Shown one piece after another: positions 24,860 through 34,030 of a stretch of 64,000 bases of DNA. Both the position numbers and the translations under genes were made by a program. Location of the stretch: NCBI RefSeq assembly GCF_000236805.1, contig NZ_AGFX01000011.1:838704-902703 (forward strand), read 5' to 3'. How positions within the stretch are numbered: position 1 is the stretch's first letter; the number at the start of each line of letters is the position of its first letter. The notes below the pieces were generated by a model. It saw nothing but the letters and a program-made list of their open reading frames with translations. It was not told the DNA's origin and ran no database searches. This DNA comes from Paenibacillus peoriae KCTC 3763 (GTDB taxonomy: Bacteria > Bacillota > Bacilli > Paenibacillales > Paenibacillaceae).

Positions 24860-25846
24860 GTGTCCAAGCTAAGAAAGAGCAGTAAGCAAAAGCTATACGC
24901 CGGTTGTATTGGCGCGGGTATAGTTAGCATTATTTTTGTAGGCTACCTTATCGTTAACACCCATCAAATGAATGAGGTCAGGAAACAGGCCGAAGTAGAC
25001 GCAGAACTAAAATGGAAAGTGTATGAACAAGAGCAACGCACTGCGAAAAAAGGCTGGGCTGTTATTCGTGACATTTCACCAGGTGAACAGATTACAGCTA
25101 ATGATTTGAAGGGAGTTACGGTCCCTGGTTCTCAGGCACCGGCAAATTTGGTGACAGATAAAAATGAAGCTTCCGGCACTACAGCCAAGATTGAATTGAA
25201 AAAAGGGTCTGTGCTTACGTCTGCAATGGTAACTGTTGATGAGCCCGCATCTAAAGATTTGCGCAACCGTGAGCTAAAGGTGGTAGTACTGCCCAGCAGC
25301 CTGAAGCAGGGGGACGAAGTGGATATCCGCATTCAATTTCCAACGGGCCAGGATTATATTCTATTGTCCAAAAAGAAAATTTCCAGGCTGGAAGGCCCCG
25401 TCGTCTGGGTCACTATGAATGAGCAGGAAATATTATCGTTTTCAAGTGCAATTGTTGATGCCTACCTGCATAAAGCATCCATCTATGCGCTGACATATGT
25501 CGATCCTGAGTTTCAGCCGAAGGCGATCCCAACTTATCCGCCTAATGCTCAAGTGTTAGCACTCATGAATAGTGATCCGAATGTGTTACGCGTGGCGGAA
25601 CAAAGGCTGTCCAAGCAGTTGCGGGATTCTCTTGAAAATGCAATTAATTCATTAAACAACGTTATTTCAACACCTATAGAAAGAAGTCTGAGTGAGGAAA
25701 TTACAGCTCAGCATACGGATACGACTGCAAGAGATGCATCTGACGGGAGTAAGGGTATGGGGAATGGATATGGAATCGGGCAGGATCATAAAGAACAGGC
25801 GGAAATTTTGACGCAGGGTGGAAGCTCTGATCCATATGCCAAATAA
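24860..25846 (+). CDS. SAF-domain protein, CpaB/RcpC-like pilus assembly factor
   Basis: GTG start after GGGGAG. An N-terminal membrane helix (about residues 12-32) is followed by a charged segment. Then comes an SAF domain (about 65-130: WAVIRDISPGEQITANDLKGVTVP...GSVLTSAMV). An RcpC-like beta domain follows (ELKVVVLPSS.LKQGDEVDIRI), and the tail is Ser/Gly-rich. CpaB/RcpC proteins sit in the cell envelope of Tad/Flp systems. In a Gram-positive there is no secretin to bind, so the partner here is unknown. 40 bp after the kinase gene. Confidence 0.82.
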   Translation: MSKLRKSSKQKLYAGCIGAGIVSIIFVGYLIVNTHQMNEVRKQAEVDAELKWKVYEQEQRTAKKGWAVIRDISPGEQITANDLKGVTVPGSQAPANLVTDKNEASGTTAKIELKKGSVLTSAMVTVDEPASKDLRNRELKVVVLPSSLKQGDEVDIRIQFPTGQDYILLSKKKISRLEGPVVWVTMNEQEILSFSSAIVDAYLHKASIYALTYVDPEFQPKAIPTYPPNAQVLALMNSDPNVLRVAEQRLSKQLRDSLENAINSLNNVISTPIERSLSEEITAQHTDTTARDASDGSKGMGNGYGIGQDHKEQAEILTQGGSSDPYAK

Positions 25847-25868
25847 ATAAAAGTAAAGGAACGGAAGT

Positions 25869-26582
25869 ATGAAAATTTGGATATTTGCCGGACTTTGTGA
25901 CAAAAGCGATACCTTGTTATACATCAGCAGCATATTAGCTGCTTCCGGCCAACAGGTGCTGCTTGTGGATGCTACGCTGCGGAAACAGTATCGTTATAGC
26001 ATAGGGATGCTCGATAAACCACTTCCCATTATACAGTTTAATGGTTTTGATGTGGCGACTGGTTTTACAGCATGGGAAGATCTTAACATCGGTATGATGG
26101 CCGATCTAAAGGCAGAGCAGGCTTATGACATTGTCATTTTGGACGTGGAGTCAGCGGATTTTTGCCCAATATCTGTTTGGAAAAGGGCGGAACAGCGAAT
26201 TTGGGTCAGTGATTATAGCCGAATGCAGATGCACAACGGACGGATGTGGCTAGAGCATTTGTTCAGTCAACCTGGATTTCCCAAAGATCTTGCATTTGAC
26301 AAATTATTTTTACAAGCTGTGGATTGTGGTGTAGAGGAGCCGTACTTATGGGAATACATGAACGGTTTTCCTGCCTTCTGGCAGCAAGAGCCGTATGTAC
26401 TGCCATGGGATGAGGGGCATCTTGCCCTGAAGCTGGAAAATGAGCATAAACAGCAGCTTCAACTAAAACCGCTATCCAGAATGTATAAGAAAGAATTGTG
26501 CCGTTGCATTGGAGAATGGATGGGCTGGGAATTTAAAGAGAGCCGACGTGCGCTAAAGCGTGCGGAAAGGAGGAGAGCATGA
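25869..26582 (+). CDS. CpaE-like degenerate P-loop protein (237 aa)
   Basis: Begins MKIWIFAGLCDKSDTLLYISSILAASGQQVLLVDATL, the strand-loop-helix-strand of a MinD/CpaE fold. The Walker A Lys and Gly pattern is missing, so nucleotide binding is doubtful. YDIVILDVES marks the Walker B-like strand. The C-terminus is very basic (KESRRALKRAERRR). The stop overlaps the next start (ATGA). Second of three such domains in a row in the cluster. CpaE proteins position the Tad machine in other bacteria. Confidence 0.65.
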   Translation: MKIWIFAGLCDKSDTLLYISSILAASGQQVLLVDATLRKQYRYSIGMLDKPLPIIQFNGFDVATGFTAWEDLNIGMMADLKAEQAYDIVILDVESADFCPISVWKRAEQRIWVSDYSRMQMHNGRMWLEHLFSQPGFPKDLAFDKLFLQAVDCGVEEPYLWEYMNGFPAFWQQEPYVLPWDEGHLALKLENEHKQQLQLKPLSRMYKKELCRCIGEWMGWEFKESRRALKRAERRRA

Positions 26583-27436
26583 GCACTGTTTTATTTTGGA
26601 GCCCAATAAAGGGAGCGAGTGGAAGCAGCTCATTGGCGGCAGCAATAGCAGTTACCATAGGCAATCTATATAGAGGAAGATTACTATTGACCCATCTGGG
26701 ACGTAGACATACGGGAATTGAATCAGGATTCCCTATACAGGAGCATCGTATGGATGATCCAAGTTTGCGGCTTGAGGAAGGCGGTTGGGATGCTGTCGCA
26801 CGGTTAGTACTGCGTGGAACATTGTCTAGAGAAAATATTTGTAATTATACGACACCTGTACTGGAACAGACTCTCGATGTGCTTGAGGGAACCTCCAGCT
26901 TTGGAGCTGTTCCACCACTGTTATCCTCTGGACTTGTACGGGCAGTGATGGACACGGCGGATCAATATTATGATTTGACGCTGGTTGATGCAGGAAGTGG
27001 AGCAGGGTGGGGATCTGTACAACATGAAGCATGTGCGGGAGCCAAGCTGGCTGTTCTGTCGCTGACTCAGAATATACGTGAGCTGGATGCTTTTTTTGAA
27101 TCTGTATCTCCGCTATCCACTTACTCGGCATTGCCGTTATTAATGGTACTCGGGAAATATGATGTGCATTCTCAAGCAAATGTAGCGAATATCCGCAGGA
27201 GATATGGCTACAAGGGAGCTTTACATACAGTTCCTTACAGTACTGAATTTATGGACGCGTGGAACCGCAGGGATGTGGTAGGCCATGTACAGCGTGGTGT
27301 GCGAAGCGGGAAAGAGCCGCATCGCAGGCTTTTTACACCTATCGGATGGGAGCAGAGCATACGGCAGATCAGTAAAGCTATTCTGGAGGCGGCAGAATCC
27401 GATCTTCGGCTCAAGGCTTTGGAAAGGGGCGCTTGA
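26579..27436 (+). CDS. CpaE/ParA-like degenerate ATPase (285 aa)
   Basis: The start couples to the previous stop by ATGA. The N-terminal WSPIKGASGSSSLAAAIAVTIGNLY corresponds to the deviant Walker A loop of ParA/MinD proteins but has Ser where Lys/Thr are required. YDLTLVDAGSGAGW is the Walker B/switch region, and AKLAVLSLTQNIRELDAF and LPLLMVLGKYD follow the expected fold. Ends in an amphipathic helix. Likely a structural relative of CpaE rather than an active ATPase. Overlaps the CpaF-like gene. Confidence 0.7.
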   Translation: MSTVLFWSPIKGASGSSSLAAAIAVTIGNLYRGRLLLTHLGRRHTGIESGFPIQEHRMDDPSLRLEEGGWDAVARLVLRGTLSRENICNYTTPVLEQTLDVLEGTSSFGAVPPLLSSGLVRAVMDTADQYYDLTLVDAGSGAGWGSVQHEACAGAKLAVLSLTQNIRELDAFFESVSPLSTYSALPLLMVLGKYDVHSQANVANIRRRYGYKGALHTVPYSTEFMDAWNRRDVVGHVQRGVRSGKEPHRRLFTPIGWEQSIRQISKAILEAAESDLRLKALERGA

Positions 27437-29271
27437 TGCTGTCCGCTCAATTAATCTATGGATTGATACTTGCTTGCATTGTACTACTAGGCATCGTATT
27501 AATTATCGTTAAATATCGAGGAAAGATTCACTCGCGTCATTCAACCTCACGGGTCGGTAAAGAGAATAAAGAGGCTACATTGGAGACTCTGATGGAGTAT
27601 ATCAAAAATGCACTTCATGAACTAAGTCATAGCCAAATGGCGGATGTCGGGTTACATGAAGAGGAATATAGAAGGCGTATCCATCAAAGAGCGGAGCTGC
27701 GCAGAGCGTTAAAGGACTGCGCCAATGGCAGTAGTGGCGATAAACGTTTTGTTAAAAATCTGATGGCTGAGCTGCTGATTAACGGCTATGGCTTGAACGA
27801 AAAAATCGTAGATTCCGTTATGCCATTTTCCAGACCTGATTCATTAAGCATACAGGATCAATTCGAAATTGTCTTTTACCAATACCAGCAAAAGTATGGT
27901 GCTGATGCCCTGTCATGTTTACTGGATACTTATGACTTGGCCGAAATGAGATATTCACAGCCACATGAAGAGGATGGAAGCTATCTCGTCACGGGAGAGG
28001 ATATTCGTTATATCTATGACTGTGAACACCGCCCCCTTTCCTTTTTAGAGAAGGTGGATATTATTGTGCAGCGGATTTATCAGCATTATAAAGGCTTTTC
28101 CGTCATTGATGATATACGTGATCAGCGGATTGACGGTGTAAGCGGGGGCGTTAGTGGCATGCCGCAAGGAGGGACTACTCTATCGGCGGACTGGCCTCCG
28201 GATCGGTATACATTAGAACAAACATCTGAACCTACTGCAAATGGTTATGAGAGCGTGTGGATTTTTTATAAAGGAAAAACGATTCATCTTTCGTTTCTTT
28301 CCTTTGCTTCAGAGCGTGAGCTTAAACGGGTGTGCCAAAATATTTACAAATACAATTACCCGGGACAGCTTTCCGAAGCCAATGGTTATAAGGTAAACGA
28401 AATGAAGGATGGGTCACGGGTTGTGGTAGTCAGACCTCCGTTCTCCGAATCGTGGGCTTTCTTTGTCCGTAAATTTGATATTCAAAGCGCATCGCTGGAG
28501 CAGCTAATTAAGGGTGAAAATGCTGAGTTTCCGATCCAGTTTCTTTCTTACTTAATGAAAGGCAGCCGGATTACTGCAATTACAGGCGCACAGGGTTCAG
28601 GTAAGACAACGCTATTGATGGCGATGGTTAAGCATATCTATGCTTCGTATACGCTTCGTGTACAGGAAATGGCCTTTGAGTTGCATTTGCGTAGCATCTA
28701 CAGTCGCCGTAACATTCTTACCTTTCGGGAAACGGACCATATTTCAGGGCAACAAGGGCTTGATTTACAGAAAAAGACGGATGGGACCGTCAATATCCTT
28801 GGCGAAGTAGCGAGTGATGAAGTGGCCGCTTGGATGATCCAGATGTCGCAGGTTGCAAGTCTGTTCACCATTTTTACTCATCATGCCAAAACATTTCGTG
28901 ATCTTGTATTCTCACTTCGTAATTCATTGCTCAAAACTGGCGTATTTCAGCATGAAGGTATCGCTGAGGAGCAGGTAGTTCATGTCATTAACTTTGATGT
29001 GCATCTCAAGCGTGATGCGGAAGGACGCCGTTATATTGAACGAATTACAGAATGTGTGCCGCATGACCCGGATCATATAGATACTGGCTCCAATGCTTCG
29101 GCGAATTATAGCTATCGGCATGTTATGGAATATCGGAATGGGTGTTATATGCCAATGGAACCGCTAACCGCCAAAAGCGCAAAGGAAATGTGTGAGCAGA
29201 TGAATGCCAAGGATGCCAGTGGCTTCCGCAGTTTTTTGACCCGTTATTGGGAGGAAGAATATGAGTCTTAA
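27436..29271 (+). CDS. CpaF/TadA-like secretion ATPase with N-terminal membrane anchor
   Basis: An N-terminal hydrophobic helix (residues about 3-26) precedes a basic stretch, which is unusual for CpaF. The middle (about 100-370) matches the N-domain of TadA/CpaF ATPases. Walker A is ITGAQGSGKTTL near residue 383. The Walker B-like region is VNILGEVASDE, with the Glu kept but the usual Arg replaced, and the His-box counterpart is TIFTHHAKT. Powers assembly of Tad/Flp-type filaments or secretion. Start ATG 27436; TTG 27433 is one codon upstream. Overlaps the next gene. Confidence 0.82.
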   Translation: MLSAQLIYGLILACIVLLGIVLIIVKYRGKIHSRHSTSRVGKENKEATLETLMEYIKNALHELSHSQMADVGLHEEEYRRRIHQRAELRRALKDCANGSSGDKRFVKNLMAELLINGYGLNEKIVDSVMPFSRPDSLSIQDQFEIVFYQYQQKYGADALSCLLDTYDLAEMRYSQPHEEDGSYLVTGEDIRYIYDCEHRPLSFLEKVDIIVQRIYQHYKGFSVIDDIRDQRIDGVSGGVSGMPQGGTTLSADWPPDRYTLEQTSEPTANGYESVWIFYKGKTIHLSFLSFASERELKRVCQNIYKYNYPGQLSEANGYKVNEMKDGSRVVVVRPPFSESWAFFVRKFDIQSASLEQLIKGENAEFPIQFLSYLMKGSRITAITGAQGSGKTTLLMAMVKHIYASYTLRVQEMAFELHLRSIYSRRNILTFRETDHISGQQGLDLQKKTDGTVNILGEVASDEVAAWMIQMSQVASLFTIFTHHAKTFRDLVFSLRNSLLKTGVFQHEGIAEEQVVHVINFDVHLKRDAEGRRYIERITECVPHDPDHIDTGSNASANYSYRHVMEYRNGCYMPMEPLTAKSAKEMCEQMNAKDASGFRSFLTRYWEEEYES

Positions 29272-31345
29272 AGAGATGTTATTGTGGATTTTACTCTTTT
29301 CAGGCGGAGGCTTTGTACTTCTATATACAGCTTTGTGGTGGCTGTACAAACGCAATAATCGTGCAGTCCGCATTGGACGAATTCACTCTGTGCGGGAAGG
29401 GCGGAAGGGAACAGCGGTACTGCAACGGGAGATACATGCCTTATTGCACAAGCTATACACGCTGGGCATGGGAGTACCTATCCTATCCGAATACATCAAG
29501 AGCGTACGTAAGCGGCTATCCGGTTTGCATGCCTACGATGAGTACAAGCTACGCCTACAGACTATGAAGATGACACTGTTCATCTGGGGAGCTTTTATTT
29601 GCAGCGGCATCGTGCTGTTAATGATGAAACCCGGATTAGAGTTTGCTGTATTGGCCATTTTATGCGGCGTGGTAATCAACAGCCTCATTTTGGATGTGGC
29701 AATTAGCCGGATGGAAAAAAGACTGCTTGCACAGATGATCGAACTGTTCGCCAATGTGCGCCATCATTATCACCAGCATGGCATGGTAGAGGAAGCCATT
29801 TCAGAAGCGGCCGATTTGGCCGGGGCCGAGGCTGGAAGACACGCGAGACTGATTCATGAAGCGCTAACAGATGTCGATCCGCATGAAGCATTGGAAAGAT
29901 ACTATGAATCTGCTCCTAACCGATTTTTAAAAGCCTTTGCTGGTATCTCATATATGGTGATGGAGTTTGGTGACCGGAATGAGGAGGGCGGCTCCATTTA
30001 TTTGAAGGGACTTGGCAGTCTTGCGCGCGAAATCCAGCTGGAGATGCTGCGGAGAAATAAACTGGACTATCTGCTCAAAAGTTTGAACGTGATTGCACTG
30101 GCCCCCGTTTTTTTTACGATACCGATTGAAAAATGGGCGAAATCCAGTTTTCCGTCCATGGATGATTTTTATCAGGGGAAATTGGGATATATTACAAAGT
30201 TGACCGTCTATATTGTAATTATCTTATCTTACTTTCTGTTACAAAAGCTGCAACAGACCAACGAAACAGGTTATCGTGCGGGTCGGGGCCGTTATGTTTG
30301 GGAGCAAAGGCTATACCGTTTTCCCATCATTCATAATGTAGTAGATACTTTAATTCCGCGGCAGCAGTCATCCTCCTATTTCCAGATAACCCGCTTGTTA
30401 AAGGAGAGCGGCGCAGAGATTAAACTGGAATGGCTGTACATACGGAGGATTACTCTTTTCATTATAGGATTGGTGCTGAGCATCAGTACGGTATTTGTTT
30501 TACATGAAGCAGAGAAAACACATATTCTTTACGCTCCTGTCCAATCGGGTCAAATGTTTGGACGTTTAAATCCCACAGAGGAAAAAGAAGCTTTGAAGCA
30601 GAGTGAGGTTGACTGCAAAATCATGTACCTGCTTAACATGAGAGCGGAAAGCACATATGAGCAGACGTATGCAGCTCTAGAGCGTAATCCAGGTGGCACA
30701 GCAAATGCGGATCAGCTATCTAAAAATACACGCCGTATCCTGCAGAAGCTGGAAGCGTGGAACGAGGAATACATTAAGTGGTGGGAAGTGCTGATCGGTT
30801 TAGTTGTTGGATATGCAGCCTTCCAAATGCCTATGCTTCTGTTATATTTGCAGCGAAAAATGCGGCGGTTGGATATGAGACATGAGGTATATCAGTTTCA
30901 AACGGTCATTTCTATATTACGGGCCATGGAACGAATGTCTGTCGAGGAAATATTGGAGTGGTTGAATCGTTTTTCGGTTATTTTCAAGAGACCACTGCAA
31001 AAATGTTTGCTTCATTATGAACACGGACCCGAGGCAGCTCTTGATTTGTTGAAAGAAGAAGCGCCTTTGCCGGAATTTCAACGTCTGGTGGACAAGCTCC
31101 ATTTGTCTTTGGGCAAAATTACGATTCGTGAGGCCTTTGACGATTTGGATTCTCATATGTCCTACTATTTTGAACAAAGAAAACAGGAGTATGAAAAAAT
31201 GATAGACAGGAAGGCCATCTGGGGTAGGATGATTGGTTTTGCTCCAATGTACGGTCTTATCTTTTTATATTTGGTGATTCCATTGATCGGCATGAGCTTT
31301 GTTCAAATGGATAGCTATTATGAGCAGATACAAAAAATTCAGTAA
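29261..31345 (+). CDS. Double type II secretion F-domain protein (TadB-TadC fusion-like)
   Basis: 694 residues, about twice a TadB or TadC. The first half has membrane helices at about 8-28, 105-125, 128-148 and 285-335, with a cytoplasmic F domain (EMIELFANVRHHYHQHGMVEEAISEAADLAG...FLKAFAGISYMV). The second half has helices at about 405-425, 510-530 and 660-685, with another F-type helical domain (YQFQTVISILRAMERMSVEEILEWLNRF...). It is the inner-membrane platform for the CpaF-like ATPase, with which it overlaps by 11 bp. Confidence 0.75.
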   Translation: MSLKEMLLWILLFSGGGFVLLYTALWWLYKRNNRAVRIGRIHSVREGRKGTAVLQREIHALLHKLYTLGMGVPILSEYIKSVRKRLSGLHAYDEYKLRLQTMKMTLFIWGAFICSGIVLLMMKPGLEFAVLAILCGVVINSLILDVAISRMEKRLLAQMIELFANVRHHYHQHGMVEEAISEAADLAGAEAGRHARLIHEALTDVDPHEALERYYESAPNRFLKAFAGISYMVMEFGDRNEEGGSIYLKGLGSLAREIQLEMLRRNKLDYLLKSLNVIALAPVFFTIPIEKWAKSSFPSMDDFYQGKLGYITKLTVYIVIILSYFLLQKLQQTNETGYRAGRGRYVWEQRLYRFPIIHNVVDTLIPRQQSSSYFQITRLLKESGAEIKLEWLYIRRITLFIIGLVLSISTVFVLHEAEKTHILYAPVQSGQMFGRLNPTEEKEALKQSEVDCKIMYLLNMRAESTYEQTYAALERNPGGTANADQLSKNTRRILQKLEAWNEEYIKWWEVLIGLVVGYAAFQMPMLLLYLQRKMRRLDMRHEVYQFQTVISILRAMERMSVEEILEWLNRFSVIFKRPLQKCLLHYEHGPEAALDLLKEEAPLPEFQRLVDKLHLSLGKITIREAFDDLDSHMSYYFEQRKQEYEKMIDRKAIWGRMIGFAPMYGLIFLYLVIPLIGMSFVQMDSYYEQIQKIQ

Positions 31346-31396
31346 GCAAGTTCTATGATGACTAATACGGTATAACAAACTAAGGAGAGAAAAATA

Positions 31397-31876
31397 ATGA
31401 ATAACGCATCAACTGCCTTAAAGGTAGCCGCCGGTATATTTTTGACTATCGCCCTCATTACAATTGTAGTCATTCTGTTTATTTCAGCTCAGGAGGCGAC
31501 CAAAACGGCACAAAATAATTTTGCTGATATTCAGACCGAATTGTCCCAAGCCTCTTTTACAGTATATGACGGTACAACGATTAGCGGATCTCAGGTAACC
31601 AATGCGCTACGCAAGTTTCAGGGCAAGGACCAATTCGGTATTCAGATTAAAACCGGCAAAAATATGGCAGGGCAGTGGTACGGTAATGCTTTGAACATTA
31701 GCACGGACAGTGAACAGTATGGTGCAGTAAACGGTGGAAGTGATAAGACGGGAAAAATAGCGAATACGCTGAATGAGAAAGAAAACGAGTACGTAAATCC
31801 AAGCGGTAAATTCAAGGCTGAAATCGTCAAAGACAAATCGAATGTTGTACGCGGCTTGCTATTTACCCAATCTTAA
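31397..31876 (+). CDS. Pilin-like single-TM protein (159 aa)
   Basis: ATG after AAGGAGAG. A polar head of about 9 residues is followed by one hydrophobic helix (VAAGIFLTIALITIVVILFIS, about 11-31) and a soluble Gly/Asn-rich exported domain (YDGTTISGSQVTNALRKFQGKDQFGI...). This is the geometry of a pseudopilin or TadE-like subunit. However, there is no type III or class 3 prepilin cleavage site before the helix and no peptidase gene nearby. First of four small exported proteins ending the cluster. Confidence 0.65.
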   Translation: MNNASTALKVAAGIFLTIALITIVVILFISAQEATKTAQNNFADIQTELSQASFTVYDGTTISGSQVTNALRKFQGKDQFGIQIKTGKNMAGQWYGNALNISTDSEQYGAVNGGSDKTGKIANTLNEKENEYVNPSGKFKAEIVKDKSNVVRGLLFTQS

Positions 31877-31916
31877 ACGCTGCAGTGGAGATCATAATGA
31901 ATAGGGAGATGGGCGC

Positions 31917-32312
31917 ATGTCTGATCACGCTTCGAGCATGCTGCGGCTTGGTTTGTCACTTATTTTGTTCATAACCGCATGTACGGCAGCAGCAGACTTG
32001 TCCAGTCAGATGAGTATGGCACTAGAATTAAGATCACAGCAGGAGGAGCGTTCTGAAGGGCGGATATCCCGTATTGCGGAAGCGGTCATGCCGAAACGGA
32101 ATCAAGGGACTCAGGTTATTCAGGCGATCCGCATGAATCTACAGGATGGAATTTCGGTTCAAGTTGACGAAACGGAGTACAATGAGTATTCCGATCCGTT
32201 TGAGCCTGATGTATCGGCTTTGAATGCTTCCTCTTGGTATTCCATGTATCCACAACGTAATCAGCATGGAGAGATCATATCTGTACGCTTTGAGAAATTG
32301 GAGGAGGACTGA
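31917..32312 (+). CDS. Exported pseudopilin-like protein (131 aa)
   Basis: ATG after AGGGAGATG. The N-terminal helix (SMLRLGLSLILFITACTAAAD, about 6-26) could be a membrane anchor or signal peptide. A soluble region with basic and acidic blocks follows (SQQEERSEGRISRIAEAVMPKRNQ, then EYNEYSDPFEPDVS). The size fits a minor Tad-type subunit. No motif recognised; assigned by position between the pilin-like and other exported genes. Next gene starts 1 bp after its stop. Confidence 0.6.
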   Translation: MSDHASSMLRLGLSLILFITACTAAADLSSQMSMALELRSQQEERSEGRISRIAEAVMPKRNQGTQVIQAIRMNLQDGISVQVDETEYNEYSDPFEPDVSALNASSWYSMYPQRNQHGEIISVRFEKLEED

Positions 32313-32313
32313 A

Positions 32314-32868
32314 GTGGTTCAATCAATATCCAAGCTGCTCGGGGCCCTACTCGCTGTATTGCTTTTGTACATCGTACCCGCAGCTCAAGCCGCTGAACGG
32401 CAGGATGATATATCGGGGCTGCATGTGTATCATTCAACGGTACGTTTTGTAGATATGGTAAGAACCAAGGGCTACATTACACCGACGATGTATAACGATT
32501 TTATGCGTGAACTGGAGCTTACAGGCAATACGTATGAGGTTGATTTGGAGCATATGCACAAAAAATATGTACCGGAATATGCAGATGCCTCGAAGCCGGA
32601 TAGTTTTCTGGGCAATTATGAAACGGTATATGATGGGTACTACAACGCGCAAATCTTACCTGTCCTTTTTCCTGACAATCAGCAGCCAAAGTCAGACGAG
32701 ACACGTCGATATACCTTGATGGCAGGGGATTATTTTACAGTGCGGCTGCATAACACAAATCGGACGCCTGCGGATTTATACGAATCATGGCTTCTGGGCG
32801 GGAGCGATAGCGGAAGGCCGGCAGTTACAGCTTCATACGGAGGCATGGTTTTGAATGAAGATTACTGA
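32314..32868 (+). CDS. Secreted protein of the Tad-like cluster (184 aa)
   Basis: GTG 32314 stands just after GGAGGAGGAC; the upstream frame overlaps the preceding gene and is not used. A clear signal peptide (LLGALLAVLLLYIVPAAQAAE, cleavage after AQA) leads to a mature protein of about 160 residues. Recognisable elements are few (FVDMVRTKGYITPTMYNDFMREL, DYFTVRLHNTNRTPADLY). The VRTKGYIT..MY...L pattern is seen in secreted parts of such Firmicute clusters, from memory only. Overlaps the next gene by 14 bp. Confidence 0.65.
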   Translation: MVQSISKLLGALLAVLLLYIVPAAQAAERQDDISGLHVYHSTVRFVDMVRTKGYITPTMYNDFMRELELTGNTYEVDLEHMHKKYVPEYADASKPDSFLGNYETVYDGYYNAQILPVLFPDNQQPKSDETRRYTLMAGDYFTVRLHNTNRTPADLYESWLLGGSDSGRPAVTASYGGMVLNEDY

Positions 32869-33844
32869 TTTTGCAGTTATATTTATCCTGCTGTTTTTGC
32901 CCTTTGGTGTAATTCATGATTTGCGGGTACAAAATCAGCGTGAAGTGCAGCAGTTGGAAATGAAATATACATCAGCTCTTCGTACCGCAGTTCAGGATGC
33001 AGGTGTTGTACTTTCCCAAAATGAGCGTCAGGAACGGGAGGCCGGATACGGATCGGACAAGTTTTTTCGTGTTGATAAAGAAGAAGCGCTAAAGACGTTC
33101 CTGCATACCCTTTTTCTAAATGTAGGTATTGAAGGGGATACAGCAGCACAACGAGCATTATTGGATTATATACCTGCCATTGTGATTTTGGATTATGACG
33201 GTTATTATATGTTTGCCTCAGAAACCTATACAGATGAGGCTGGACAAGCTGCGATAGGTCCCAAATGGAGTGAAAAAAGGCCTTTTGCCTATGCTGATTC
33301 AGTGGGTAATAGTGTGGGATTCACTTTGGATAATTATGTACATGCGTATGATTCGCAGAATCACAGGTGGGTGGAAGGATTTCAAAAGGAGCTTCAGGGT
33401 CAAACCAGCATTTCGTTGCTGAATAATTCAGAAACGTTTGAGCAAGTACGGCGTACCACCATCGTTCATAGTGTTCAGGCAGACCTGGCCCGTGTGATCA
33501 ATCTCCATAACCAGAAGGCAGCACGCAACGGTGTAGCCTATACGTTTACACTGCCGACTATTCCGCAAGAAGAGTGGTATAACACGGTAGATGATGTGGG
33601 GTTGATGGCGTTTATCCAAGGCATTCCGGTTGGTGACAGGTTTTACAATAACTATGGATTTGGTGGTGGAAGAGTTGTTAAAAAGCAAGCTATTATCGGT
33701 GGCTTAGAACCGGATACCGGAATGAAATATTTTTACAGGGCTTCCTGTCCAGCACCCTTTCAGGCTAGAGAACGTTTTTCAGATGAAAAATCTGCGGCTG
33801 CTGCGGGGTACTTCGAGTTTAAATGTAATAACGGCTTACAATAA
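32855..33844 (+). CDS. Large exported protein of the Tad-like cluster (329 aa)
   Basis: ATG overlaps the previous gene. One N-terminal helix (FAVIFILLFLPFGVIHDL, about 5-23) is followed by a long extracellular domain with an early helical stretch (QREVQQLEMKYTSALRTAVQDAG), reminiscent of pseudopilin N-terminal spines. Mixed alpha/beta sequence follows, rich in Tyr and Phe (LDYDGYYMFASETY, GFGGGRVVKKQAIIGGL). Single Cys residues near the end (ASCPAPF, FKCNNG) could form a disulphide. Last gene; a terminator follows at once. Probably a tip or TadG-like subunit by position. Confidence 0.6.
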   Translation: MKITDFAVIFILLFLPFGVIHDLRVQNQREVQQLEMKYTSALRTAVQDAGVVLSQNERQEREAGYGSDKFFRVDKEEALKTFLHTLFLNVGIEGDTAAQRALLDYIPAIVILDYDGYYMFASETYTDEAGQAAIGPKWSEKRPFAYADSVGNSVGFTLDNYVHAYDSQNHRWVEGFQKELQGQTSISLLNNSETFEQVRRTTIVHSVQADLARVINLHNQKAARNGVAYTFTLPTIPQEEWYNTVDDVGLMAFIQGIPVGDRFYNNYGFGGGRVVKKQAIIGGLEPDTGMKYFYRASCPAPFQARERFSDEKSAAAAGYFEFKCNNGLQ

Positions 33845-33873
33845 TCACTCTGACGAGTGGTTTTTCTTTTTTT
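33843..33873 (+). terminator. Intrinsic terminator closing the Tad-like cluster
   Basis: AATCACTC/GAGTGGTT stem with a TGAC loop and a long T tract, at the stop codon of the last gene. Confidence 0.85.
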
Positions 33874-34030
33874 ATAGGAAAATCCGTATTAAAAACCTTA
33901 AAATTCGCTGTTTTCAATATTCCGATAAGGCTGCTGAATGTGCTACAATAAGGCTTTGAAAGAAAACAAATGATATATGAAATCATGACAGTCGGCATCG
34001 CCGATGACAATAAGGAGCCAAAAACAGCGT

